From DASQZK01 sp963809925 (GTDB lineage Bacteria > Bacteroidota > Bacteroidia > Bacteroidales > GCA-2748055), in contig CAWELH010000004.1 in assembly GCA_963809925.1 (NCBI GenBank), positions 620,001 through 684,000 of the forward strand: a stretch of 64,000 bases of DNA, written 5' to 3'. A program made the position numbers and the translations under genes. The stretch's first letter is position 1; each line of letters begins with the position of its first letter. Under the pieces are notes generated by a model. It had not been told where the DNA came from, searched no databases, and worked only from the letters and a program-made list of their open reading frames with translations. Below, piece by piece: positions 44,553 through 53,357 of the stretch.

Positions 44553-47500
44553 TCAGAAAGTCAGATCAATTCCAAAAGAAACCAGACGAGACGGCAGGTA
44601 GCGATTCTCATGGTCGATTCCCCGCATGAGCACACCGCCGCCAATCTCCGGATCTATGCCCGAATATCCTGTCAGGGTGAATACATTTTGAACGCTGACA
44701 TATATGCGTGCTTTGTTCATCCCGGCTTTCCTGCTTAGTCTTTCAGGAAGATTATAGCCCAGGGACAAATTTTTTAATTTGAGGTAATCGCCTTTTTCTA
44801 CCATGTAACCCGACACGGTTGAATAGTTTTTATTGGCGGCCCCGTCGCCAATAAATGAACCATTCTCATCCAGATATCCCACACGCGGAAGATCAGTGAC
44901 TTTATCATTACCGACACCAAATAACGATGTTTTGAAGATCTCGGCCGTTGTATTGTCAGAACTAAACATCTGCGTGTAGGGTTTCACCAGGTTCATAATG
45001 TCGAATCCGAACGCTCCCTGGAAAACCGCACTCAGGTCAAACATTTTATATTCCAGGTTGATATTAAGTCCCAGAAACATTTTAGGCCACGGGTTTCCAA
45101 TGAGCTTACGTGAAAGCGGGGTAACCCTGCCTTCTCCGTTATCATCAAATATTAAATCGCCTACTCCTGTTTGCCTGGTCTGATAGTAAATGCCTATGGG
45201 CTGTCCATCCAGGTTTAAAGGCTGGCCGGTTTCCGGATCAAAGCTGGTATGATTGGGATTAGCCGCCTTCCATGCATTCAGGGCTGACTGATTATATTGA
45301 ATTACCTGGTACTGGTTCTGGAAAATGCCGATGACTTCATATCCATAATACATACTCATGGGATAGCCGTCCTGCGTACGTGTGATTAAATTCCAGGCAT
45401 TGTTCAGGCCCTCATCAATAGGTGTTGCACCAGGTTCATCCCCGACCTGTTTTACCAGGTTTGAGTTAAATGACGCATTGGTCGTTATGCTGTAATAAAA
45501 GTCGCGCTTTTTGTTTTTCCAGCCAATCGTAATTTCATGGCCCAGATTTTCAACAAGTCCGGCATTAAAATAAACCGGTACTGTGTTTGCCGGGTCATCA
45601 CTGCTGAAATAATAGCTCATTCCTGATGACAGAGGCAGATCGCCGCGATAAAGCATATCTCTTGTCTGCCGGTTATAATAATCGTAGGAGAACGTCAGCC
45701 GGTTTCTAAAGAAGTTTACATCCAAACCCAGATCGATCTGGGTGATTTCTTCCCATTTTAGATTTTTATTTCCAAAAATGGCCAGCCAGTAACCGGCTTG
45801 TTGCGTGGAGGTTCCGTCAAATGAATGGCTGATTCCGGTCCCCGACCAGGTTGACTGGTACATGAATTGCGGGACACTGACATCGTTTCCCAGTATCCCC
45901 CAACTGGCGCGAAGCTTTGCATCATTCAGCCAGCTTCCTTCAAATGTTTGGAAAAAACTTTCTTTACTGATACGCCATCCGGCATTTATCGAAGGAAAGT
46001 AACCCCAACGATTGCTGCCTACAAAACGGTCGGAAGCATCTGCCCGGAAATTAGCAGTTAACAGGTATTTTCCAAGATAATTATAGTTAATACGTCCGAA
46101 ATATGATCCACGGCGTTCAACAGGTAAATTGTCAAAGGCATCTTTGGTAGGACCGGCCGAGGATAATGCAATGGATTGTGCCACGGGGATAGCGAAATCG
46201 TATGCAGTAACGCTCAGGTTATATCCGTCTAGTTTCCAGAATTCGGTACCGGCCATCACTCTGAGATTATGGTCATTATATTGTCTGTTGAAGGTAAGGA
46301 CAGAGTTAAGCATCAGGTTTTGCATGGTACCTGCATAGGAATTCAGGTGTTGTGGGGTGATCTGAACCGGACCAAAATCACGGAATTCTGTAAAATTATT
46401 TTTTGAAAAACCGGAAAATTCTCCGGCTCCGGTAATTTTGAGGTTCAGTCCCTCGAAAAAGCCGACATTGAGATATGCCTGTGCATTCAGATTATAATTA
46501 TTGTCATTGAATACATGAAATGCATCTTCCAGTCCGGCAAAGTTTGGCCCGCTGCCTACCGTGCTATTTGTCATGGCATAGTTCCCATTCTCATCATAGA
46601 CGGGAGAAACCGGAACGGTACGGAAGGGAATGGTATGGTTATAAATTGAGGAAGAGGTTGCGGGATTCGTTTTTACACTGCTCCCATAAATTGATTCACC
46701 TATGGTAATAGATTTATTGAATTTGTAATCAATATTGTTTCGAAAAGAAAAGCGATCGGCCCGTGTATCCAGGTAAACTCCTTTTTCTCCAAGGTAGCCT
46801 GCGGAAAGAAAGATGCTGGCTTTTTCGTTCCCGGATGCAACGGAAAAGTTGTATTCCTGCTCAATTCCTGTTCCGAACATTACATCCATCCAGTCGGTAT
46901 TGGGTAGATCACTGGCGCTTTCTGCCCCAAGAACATCGAGAGTGCTCCCTGTTCCAAAAGCATCCCGGGCGCGTATCCATTCTTCGGAATTCAATAGTTC
47001 AATGTCGGTGGTAATATTTCGGAAACCAAAACGGGCGTTGGCATTAATTGTAGGTTTGAGTCCCACTTTTCCTTTTCGGGTGGTGATCAGAATCACTCCA
47101 CCCGCAGCCCTTGAACCATAAATGGCGGCGGACCCGGCATCTTTTAATATTTCGATGGACTCAACATCCCGCATATTAAAATTAAATCCGGCATCCTGAG
47201 GAACTCCATCGACGACGTATAACGGAGTCATGCCATTAAGAGAGCCTGCACCACGTATAATTATGTCTGCTTCGCTTCCCGGAGTACCCTCACTTTTCGT
47301 CACCATGACACCTGCAGCCATACCGCTCAGGGATTCTGCAAGACTTTTGGATGAAAAGTCTTCAATATCTTCTGCCCTTACGGATGAAATTGAACCTGTT
47401 AATTCGGATCTTTTCTGGGTTCCGTACCCAACCACTACCACTTCATCCAGCGACTTTACATCTTCTTCCAATACTATATTAAATATAACTTTTTCGTCTG

Positions 47501-47777
47501 TAACGTTTTCCTGATAAGGTTTATATCCAATGAAAGAGACTCTGAGCATACTGCCGGTGGGAACGGAAATTTCAAACTTCCCTTCTGTATCGGATATGGT
47601 ACCGCCAATCAGTTTATCTGAAAGTGTTGCTGTGATGGTTGCGCCTATTATGACCTCATTATTGGTGTCTGTAACTTTACCGGTAATGGTCTTTTCTGGC
47701 TGGGCATTTGCAACCGTGCCCGACAGAAAATACAAAACAAAACCAGAAAATATTACGAATAACTTCAGGCTTTTCAT
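44553..47777 (-). CDS. SusC/RagA-family TonB-linked outer-membrane transporter
   Basis: A 1074-residue transporter that imports oligosaccharides together with the SusD next door. It has a signal peptide ending at VANAQ, a carboxypeptidase-like domain (KTITGKVTDTNNEVIIGATI), the TonB box in SLDEVVVVGYGTQKR, a plug with SGMAAGVMVTKSEGTPGSEA and LYVVDGVPQ, and a barrel ending RLVSFGIDLTF. I chose the ATG at 47777, which gives a proper signal peptide. An in-frame ATG at 47876 would add 33 residues without signal character and would read through a strong hairpin and into the upstream gene. Confidence 0.95.
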   Translation of the reverse strand: MKSLKLFVIFSGFVLYFLSGTVANAQPEKTITGKVTDTNNEVIIGATITATLSDKLIGGTISDTEGKFEISVPTGSMLRVSFIGYKPYQENVTDEKVIFNIVLEEDVKSLDEVVVVGYGTQKRSELTGSISSVRAEDIEDFSSKSLAESLSGMAAGVMVTKSEGTPGSEADIIIRGAGSLNGMTPLYVVDGVPQDAGFNFNMRDVESIEILKDAGSAAIYGSRAAGGVILITTRKGKVGLKPTINANARFGFRNITTDIELLNSEEWIRARDAFGTGSTLDVLGAESASDLPNTDWMDVMFGTGIEQEYNFSVASGNEKASIFLSAGYLGEKGVYLDTRADRFSFRNNIDYKFNKSITIGESIYGSSVKTNPATSSSIYNHTIPFRTVPVSPVYDENGNYAMTNSTVGSGPNFAGLEDAFHVFNDNNYNLNAQAYLNVGFFEGLNLKITGAGEFSGFSKNNFTEFRDFGPVQITPQHLNSYAGTMQNLMLNSVLTFNRQYNDHNLRVMAGTEFWKLDGYNLSVTAYDFAIPVAQSIALSSAGPTKDAFDNLPVERRGSYFGRINYNYLGKYLLTANFRADASDRFVGSNRWGYFPSINAGWRISKESFFQTFEGSWLNDAKLRASWGILGNDVSVPQFMYQSTWSGTGISHSFDGTSTQQAGYWLAIFGNKNLKWEEITQIDLGLDVNFFRNRLTFSYDYYNRQTRDMLYRGDLPLSSGMSYYFSSDDPANTVPVYFNAGLVENLGHEITIGWKNKKRDFYYSITTNASFNSNLVKQVGDEPGATPIDEGLNNAWNLITRTQDGYPMSMYYGYEVIGIFQNQYQVIQYNQSALNAWKAANPNHTSFDPETGQPLNLDGQPIGIYYQTRQTGVGDLIFDDNGEGRVTPLSRKLIGNPWPKMFLGLNINLEYKMFDLSAVFQGAFGFDIMNLVKPYTQMFSSDNTTAEIFKTSLFGVGNDKVTDLPRVGYLDENGSFIGDGAANKNYSTVSGYMVEKGDYLKLKNLSLGYNLPERLSRKAGMNKARIYVSVQNVFTLTGYSGIDPEIGGGVLMRGIDHENRYLPSRLVSFGIDLTF

Positions 47778-47819
47778 GAAATTTAGTTGTATGGCATTCT
47801 TAATGAATCGAAGTGTAAA

Positions 47820-47851
47820 AGAAAAGCGAAGCGTGCATACTTCGCTTTTCT
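47820..47851 (-). terminator. 12-bp hairpin between the first locus gene and susC
   Basis: AGAAAAGCGAAG at 47820-47831 and CTTCGCTTTTCT at 47840-47851 pair perfectly around an 8-base loop. On the minus strand it follows the stop of the 274-residue protein by 14 bases and is followed by a T-rich run, so it could act as a partial terminator or an RNA-stabilising stem between that gene and susC. Confidence 0.65.
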
Positions 47852-47865
47852 GCAAAATGTAATGC

Positions 47866-48690
47866 TTATTGTTCAATGAGCTTGAACTCCTTAACTACCT
47901 CTGATGTGCCATCTGACTTTAAGATTCTGTGAATGTAAAATCCTTTTCTTGGTTCTATCGGCAACCTTACACCAAGTACATTATAGTATTCATGACCAAT
48001 GATCTCAGTATCTGTTTTGAAAACGTCGGATATACCTGTATATAAAGCACATGGCAGGCTATATCCTTTCACCGGCGTATTATTTGAGAAAAACAATCCA
48101 CCTTCATAATCATCACTCCAGATTTCAGCACTGGTTTTCGCACCTGTGTAAGGAAGTGTTCTGAATATTGCACCTGTACCAGGATCGATAGCAGTACCAC
48201 CCGGTATATCATCAGGCCACATCCACCAACCTGCACCCGGATTCTCATCTGTAAATTCATAGCCAAAAACCTGACCATATATATATACGACTGAGTCAGT
48301 TCCGGTTGCAGATACAACGTCCATTGTGGATGCCATTTGAATAATATTCCAGGTAGCTGCATAAATATTTTCGTCTACCTGCTTTAAACGGTTGGTTTCA
48401 CCACTAACATCCCCATAATTTGTCCACTTATTGATAGCCAAAGCACGGGTTGCACCATCGGCTGTAGGAGTTTCTTTTAGCCAGTCTTCAAAGGGAGTTC
48501 CAGTAACATCTACCGCAAATGTAAAAGTTTCATCTGCCTCAATGTCATTTGAAGCTGCAAAAGTACCTTGAGAACAATCCCACTTAATAATGTAATAGCC
48601 ATCGCCATCTTTTGGATTATTAAGTGTTTGTGAATTTGAAATCGCCGCAATCATTAGTAGTAAAGCGGTAAGAACGGTAAATTTTTTCAT
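47866..48690 (-). CDS. Secreted protein of unknown function with sorting-tail-like C terminus
   Basis: A 274-residue protein with a type I signal peptide (about residues 1-20, ending SNSQ) and no lipobox cysteine. The mature part is rich in Trp, Gly, Asp and Thr, as in carbohydrate-binding proteins, but I do not recognise a family. The last 45 residues (HEYYNVLGVRL, GFYIHRILKSDGTSEVVKEF) resemble C-terminal tails used by Bacteroidota surface or type IX secretion cargo. It is first in the minus-strand run before susC, where surface glycan-binding proteins sometimes occur, so a glycan-binding role is a fair guess. The strong hairpin after it could let it be made in excess over SusC. Confidence 0.8.
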   Translation of the reverse strand: MKKFTVLTALLLMIAAISNSQTLNNPKDGDGYYIIKWDCSQGTFAASNDIEADETFTFAVDVTGTPFEDWLKETPTADGATRALAINKWTNYGDVSGETNRLKQVDENIYAATWNIIQMASTMDVVSATGTDSVVYIYGQVFGYEFTDENPGAGWWMWPDDIPGGTAIDPGTGAIFRTLPYTGAKTSAEIWSDDYEGGLFFSNNTPVKGYSLPCALYTGISDVFKTDTEIIGHEYYNVLGVRLPIEPRKGFYIHRILKSDGTSEVVKEFKLIEQ

Positions 48691-48968
48691 AAGCTTAACA
48701 TTTAATTTAATGAATAATGTAAAAATACTAAGTACAGGAAAGCAAAACTGGAATTTAGATGATAATATTGAAACGGTAATGTGCTAAAGATCTGATAATC
48801 TATATTTTAATTTAATTCAGATGCAGAAAAATATAGATTTAATCAGGCAAATTCAGCAAAAATGCGCAAATAATGGAAGTAAAAACACAATCTGAAAAAG
48901 GATGCATTTAGGAAATCGCAAATCAATTCGTAATTTCGGATGAGACTTATGACAATTATTTATCTAAA

Positions 48969-50942
48969 ATGAAAAGGAATTTCTTGCTCGGCACACTTTT
49001 TTTGCTTATCACAAACCTGAATGCTCAAAGTGTTATCTTTGGAGATGATGAGATACAACGGGGATATTTTGATCGTTCATGCCGCAGGTATGAAGCTGAA
49101 CCCGGGAATTGTATTACAAACGGAGACTTCTTATCCGAAACCTTTGATCAGCGTGAAGTACAAAGTGAGGCATCGAATCAGACTGCTGTCCAGCTTTTAG
49201 CAAAAGGAGACTTCATTCAATGGACAAATGAAGAAGCGGCCGACGGACTGACTCTACGATTTTCAATACCGGATGATACCGAAGGAAAAGGAACCTCCGG
49301 CAATCTTTTATTCTATATTAACGACATCCCGGTTGATACCCTTGCATTGAACTCTTACTGGGCCTGGCAATATATTCTAAAGTCAGGGAGTAAATACCCC
49401 GACAATATCCCCGATGAAAGCGCAAAGTTTCCCAGAATGCGTTTTGATGAGATTCATCTGAAACTGGAGAATGAGATACCGGCAAATGCTACATTCCGTT
49501 TGGAGAAAGCCGACGAAAATGATGTCCCGTATGTTATTGATTTCGTGGAACTGGAGCCGGTCCCCAGGGAAGTGCTTTTTAGCGAGATCCAGGATGAAAA
49601 TAAAGTTTTATATTCTGCTGACAAAGGGAGTTTGCAGTTATTTATTTCTCAGAACCAGGGTAAAACCATCTTTATTCCGGAAGGCATTTATGATGTTGAC
49701 ACCCGTATTATCATTAGTGTGAACGGAACCAGGATCATTGGGGCGGGAATGTGGTATACGGAAATTTATTTCTCTGCATCGTCTGACGAGAAGAGTACTT
49801 ATAACAAACGTGGAATTGAAACGTACAGCAGCAATGTGTCATTGGAAGGGCTGTACCTTAATACCCGAAATAATAAACGGTATTACAATAATGATCCGGC
49901 ATACCAGGTAGGTAAAGGCCTTATGGGCAGTTTTGGGCTCAATTCTTTAATCCGAGATGTGTGGATCGAACACTTCGAATGTGGGGGATGGATTGAAGGT
50001 TCAGAAAGCCTGCAAATAGAGCATTGCCGGTTCCGTAATAACTATGCCGACGGGATGAACCTGGCTTATGGGTGCAAGAATTCAGTTGTCGAACATTGCA
50101 GCTTCCGGAATAACGGTGACGACGATATGGCCTCATGGTCCCGTGCTGACCAGTTATGCGAAAATAATGTTTTCCGTTACTGTACCAGCGAGAATAACTG
50201 GCGGGCTTCAGGATTGGGTTTTTTTGGTGGCAGGCAAAATAAGGCATACAACATTGTTATTCAAGACCCTATGGAAGCCGGATTCAGGGTTACCTGCGAT
50301 TTTCCGGGAAAGCCTTTCAGTGACGACGGGTATAGTGAGTTTTATAATATCTCTGTATATAAGGGGGGTGTAGCCAATGGACCGGTAGGTGTTAGTGGAG
50401 ATCTGTGGGGTAATGAACAGGGAGCATTGCATATCAACAGCAGTTCTCAGTATGATCTGCAAAATATATATATTTACAATATTGATTTTCACAAATCGAA
50501 GTATGATGCTATTTTCATCGGGAGTGCGGCCTATAATATCAGGAGTCTTGCACTTAGAAATATAAACATCGACGGAACCGGGCGATATGGCATCTATTTC
50601 TCCAATCCGAAAGGGGACGGCAGCTATTGTAATTTTCACTACGAGGATATCGGAGCTTCTTCTGAAACCAACGCAATTCCTTCATCCTTTTCATTCATCG
50701 AAAATTGCAACAATTTATCAGTTCCTTTGACTGAATCCCCCGCTGTCAGGCTTTTTATTCAGGATGGCAACCTGTGTATCTCAGGAGAGCCGGACACGAT
50801 TGTTTCTGTTTATGACCTATGGGGAAGAAAATGCTATCAGGCATTATTGCCGGATGACTCCCTTGTTGTCCCTAATTTGCATCCGGGATTATACATTGTA
50901 AGGTGGGACCAGGATCAGGCGATGAAAGTAATTGTTCCCTGA
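48969..50942 (+). CDS. Secreted beta-helix glycosidase, likely GH87 alpha-1,3-glucanase/mycodextranase
   Basis: A 657-residue exported protein: signal peptide (about residues 1-19, ending NLNAQ), an N-terminal beta-sandwich (about 35-200) similar to carbohydrate-binding modules, and a right-handed parallel beta-helix (about 215-590). In the helix, D361 (YADGMN) and D384-D385 (NNGDDDMASW) lie 23 and 24 residues apart. That is the spacing I recall for the three catalytic aspartates of GH87 alpha-1,3-glucanases. ENNWRASGLGFFGG downstream also fits that family. The last 65 residues (VSVYDLWGRKCY, LHPGLYIVRW) look like a type IX sorting tail, so the enzyme probably works at the cell surface or outside. 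It is divergent from the SusCD run and beside the regulator. Confidence 0.72.
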   Translation: MKRNFLLGTLFLLITNLNAQSVIFGDDEIQRGYFDRSCRRYEAEPGNCITNGDFLSETFDQREVQSEASNQTAVQLLAKGDFIQWTNEEAADGLTLRFSIPDDTEGKGTSGNLLFYINDIPVDTLALNSYWAWQYILKSGSKYPDNIPDESAKFPRMRFDEIHLKLENEIPANATFRLEKADENDVPYVIDFVELEPVPREVLFSEIQDENKVLYSADKGSLQLFISQNQGKTIFIPEGIYDVDTRIIISVNGTRIIGAGMWYTEIYFSASSDEKSTYNKRGIETYSSNVSLEGLYLNTRNNKRYYNNDPAYQVGKGLMGSFGLNSLIRDVWIEHFECGGWIEGSESLQIEHCRFRNNYADGMNLAYGCKNSVVEHCSFRNNGDDDMASWSRADQLCENNVFRYCTSENNWRASGLGFFGGRQNKAYNIVIQDPMEAGFRVTCDFPGKPFSDDGYSEFYNISVYKGGVANGPVGVSGDLWGNEQGALHINSSSQYDLQNIYIYNIDFHKSKYDAIFIGSAAYNIRSLALRNINIDGTGRYGIYFSNPKGDGSYCNFHYEDIGASSETNAIPSSFSFIENCNNLSVPLTESPAVRLFIQDGNLCISGEPDTIVSVYDLWGRKCYQALLPDDSLVVPNLHPGLYIVRWDQDQAMKVIVP

Positions 50943-51028
50943 CCGGACAGTGAACAGAAGTGTATGGGACAAGAATTTTCAATATTCTTTCCGGAATTAT
51001 TCCGGATCCAGACTCCGATACCTGCATT

Positions 51029-52612
51029 TCAAATCGATTTAATTTCCATGACTTTCTTCTTAAACTGATCTGATGGGCAATTTGCTTTGGCTTTTATTTT
51101 AGTTTTATAAGCATATATTGTGTTGACAGAGTAGTTTAAAAAACTGGCTATCTTTTCATTGTCATTGATCCCCAGACGAATTAACGCATAGATCCTTAGA
51201 TCTGTGTTCATTAGCTGATCATCGTTAATTAGAATTTTTTCCTCTGGCTTGAGGAGATTATTGAATTCTTCTGCAAAATTTGGGAATAACTTCAGGAAGA
51301 TCTGGTCGAATCTTTCATAGAGTGCCATCCTTTCGTTTTCAACACTCATATTCTGGGTGAGTTTTTTTAGCCCTTCGAACTGGTTTGCCGCTACTTTCCG
51401 TCTGACCCATTTCTGCAAGAGTTCAATTTTTTCAATATATTCTGAGTTCTGGTTGAAAAACCAGGCAATATATTCATCCTTGATTTTGTTTGCCTCTGTA
51501 AGCTTTTCATTCGATTCCTGGATTGTAAGTCGCGCTGCATAAAGTCGCTTAAAAGATATCCAGATAATGACAAGAGCCACGATCAATGCAACCAGGAGCA
51601 CCGAAATGAAGGCTGTAAATACGATGATCCTGTCCCGCTGCTTTTTTATTACATTAATCCGTTCTCCTTCGATAATCGGCAGTATTTGTCCCGCTTCCAG
51701 TTTCCGGTGCCTGGCATTATAATAGGAAGCATCATTCAGGGCTTCAACAATGAACCTGTACGCCGTCTTTTCCTCTCCTTTCTGATATAGTAAGGTTGAC
51801 AAATTTCGCAAAGCCACCGTTTCCATTGTAGCCGTTTTAACATCAGCTATCGCAGCCCTGGCAAAATACTCAATGGACAGGTCGGTAAACCCTGTCATAT
51901 TATAAATATAAGCTAAACTTGAGGTTGCAATCGCATAGTAATGTCTGGGAAGGTCAAAGTTGTTCATCCAGTACTGAAATGCAAACTTGGCTCCGCTCCA
52001 GTCTGATTCCTTCATACGTTGAAGGCTTTCTATCGCCCAGAATTCATTGGTATTTGGTTTGACAAAAATTAATGCGCTGTCTAGATAGAGATTACCCTGC
52101 GAAATATAGTTTGGCATAAAAACAGGATCCCGGCCATAATCTGCCAGATCATAATATGCACGGGCAAGTGTGGAAAAAAGGTTGCTCCTCAGAGAATCAT
52201 TTAAATAATGCGGATTGACAGATGATAGTGTATCAATTGCTTCCTTAAAAAGTCCCGAAGACAGCAATACGAATCCCTCCCTTGTTTTAACATGTGCTAT
52301 AAGAGACTGATCGTTCAGATGATAAGCAATTTCTTTAGCCTGGTTTATATAGTTTTGGGCAGAGTCGTAAATATATGACTGATACTCGTAGACCAACTGC
52401 AGGCACATTTGAATTTGTTTGCTAAAATCTTTTGCAGATCCAAGCACATAAAGCTCTTCCTTTTTCTGCTGAATAAGTTCTTCTCTTTGCCGGATATATG
52501 TGCTTTTATCGTCGAGAACCGATTCCAGTTCCAGAATTGAAGTAGTATAATTCTGTGCTGACGAACAGAAAAACTGTAAAACAAGTAGCAAAAGAGTTAG
52601 TCTATATTTCAT
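51029..52612 (-). CDS. SusR-like membrane regulator (DUF6377 type)
   Basis: A 527-residue membrane-spanning regulator. It has a signal peptide (about residues 1-19), a periplasmic helical, TPR-like sensor region to about residue 325, one membrane helix (about 330-353), a cytoplasmic coiled coil (KLTEANKIKDEYIAWFFNQN) and a C-terminal helix-turn-helix (GINDNEKIASFLNYSVNTIY). This is the layout of SusR, which senses sugar in the periplasm and switches on the starch locus. It lies at the 3' side of the GH87 gene and probably controls this glycan locus. The exact ligand is unknown. Confidence 0.85.
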   Translation of the reverse strand: MKYRLTLLLLVLQFFCSSAQNYTTSILELESVLDDKSTYIRQREELIQQKKEELYVLGSAKDFSKQIQMCLQLVYEYQSYIYDSAQNYINQAKEIAYHLNDQSLIAHVKTREGFVLLSSGLFKEAIDTLSSVNPHYLNDSLRSNLFSTLARAYYDLADYGRDPVFMPNYISQGNLYLDSALIFVKPNTNEFWAIESLQRMKESDWSGAKFAFQYWMNNFDLPRHYYAIATSSLAYIYNMTGFTDLSIEYFARAAIADVKTATMETVALRNLSTLLYQKGEEKTAYRFIVEALNDASYYNARHRKLEAGQILPIIEGERINVIKKQRDRIIVFTAFISVLLVALIVALVIIWISFKRLYAARLTIQESNEKLTEANKIKDEYIAWFFNQNSEYIEKIELLQKWVRRKVAANQFEGLKKLTQNMSVENERMALYERFDQIFLKLFPNFAEEFNNLLKPEEKILINDDQLMNTDLRIYALIRLGINDNEKIASFLNYSVNTIYAYKTKIKAKANCPSDQFKKKVMEIKSI

Positions 52613-53357
52613 TGCAACTTTGAATATTAATTTCTGCTGCTTTTTCTACTTTACTACGTCCCTGTTTCCCTGTCCCTGAAAGAGAGAGCCATGTATGAGT
52701 CTCAGGTTCCAGGTGCCACCGGGAAATCATAAGACTGCAGTCCCGTATTTGTAATCATCTATAACAGAGTACGGTATAATTATTACGATAATGCATTATT
52801 TACCAGTTTCCTGGCATTCCTGATAGATGGCAGGGAGTTCCCGAATTGAGTAAATCTAACAATAAAATGAGAAGGATAAAAATGAGAAGATTAAAAAAAT
52901 GTGCAGGTATTGGCAAACAGTATGATAGCCGGAATATTGGTGAAACATTTTGTAATTCAATGATGGGTATTCCAGGTCACATTCTGCATGGCATAGCAGA
53001 AGCAGGATGCTAGCCGTATCAATCCTGCTAATATTTATCTCCTAAAATATTTTGAAATCAATGTGGTTTGATGTCATGGACCATTGGCTGGCCTGATGTA
53101 CTTTTACAAGTACAGTTCTAATAAATTTATTTTCTTCGCTCATAATCTCAGAAGGGGAGTAGTCCTCAATGATTTCACAGGAATCAAAAGGCGGTGCAAT
53201 AAGTATGTGATTTAACACAAAAGCGTTAAATTTAATATCAGGATTAGTTTTTTTTTGCTAGCTTTAATATTACTTGTTTTTCTGGTATCTCCAATTCCCA
53301 CTTTTTTTCACAATTTATTGGATGGAGGTGTATAAGAACCTAAAAATTACTTTCTCT
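52613..53357. other. Long regulatory gap before the second SusC gene
   Basis: A 745-base region between the divergent regulator gene and the second SusC gene. A 12-base palindrome ATAATGCATTAT lies at 52788-52799. No full Bacteroidota promoter was found, and no gene. The SusC reading frame stays open from 53274, but its first 28 codons do not look like protein of this family. Confidence 0.5.

Noticed and set aside
47778..47876. 33-residue N-terminal extension of the first SusC
   Set aside because: It lacks signal-peptide character, runs through the 12-bp hairpin and overlaps the stop region of the upstream gene; the ATG at 47777 gives a proper signal peptide.
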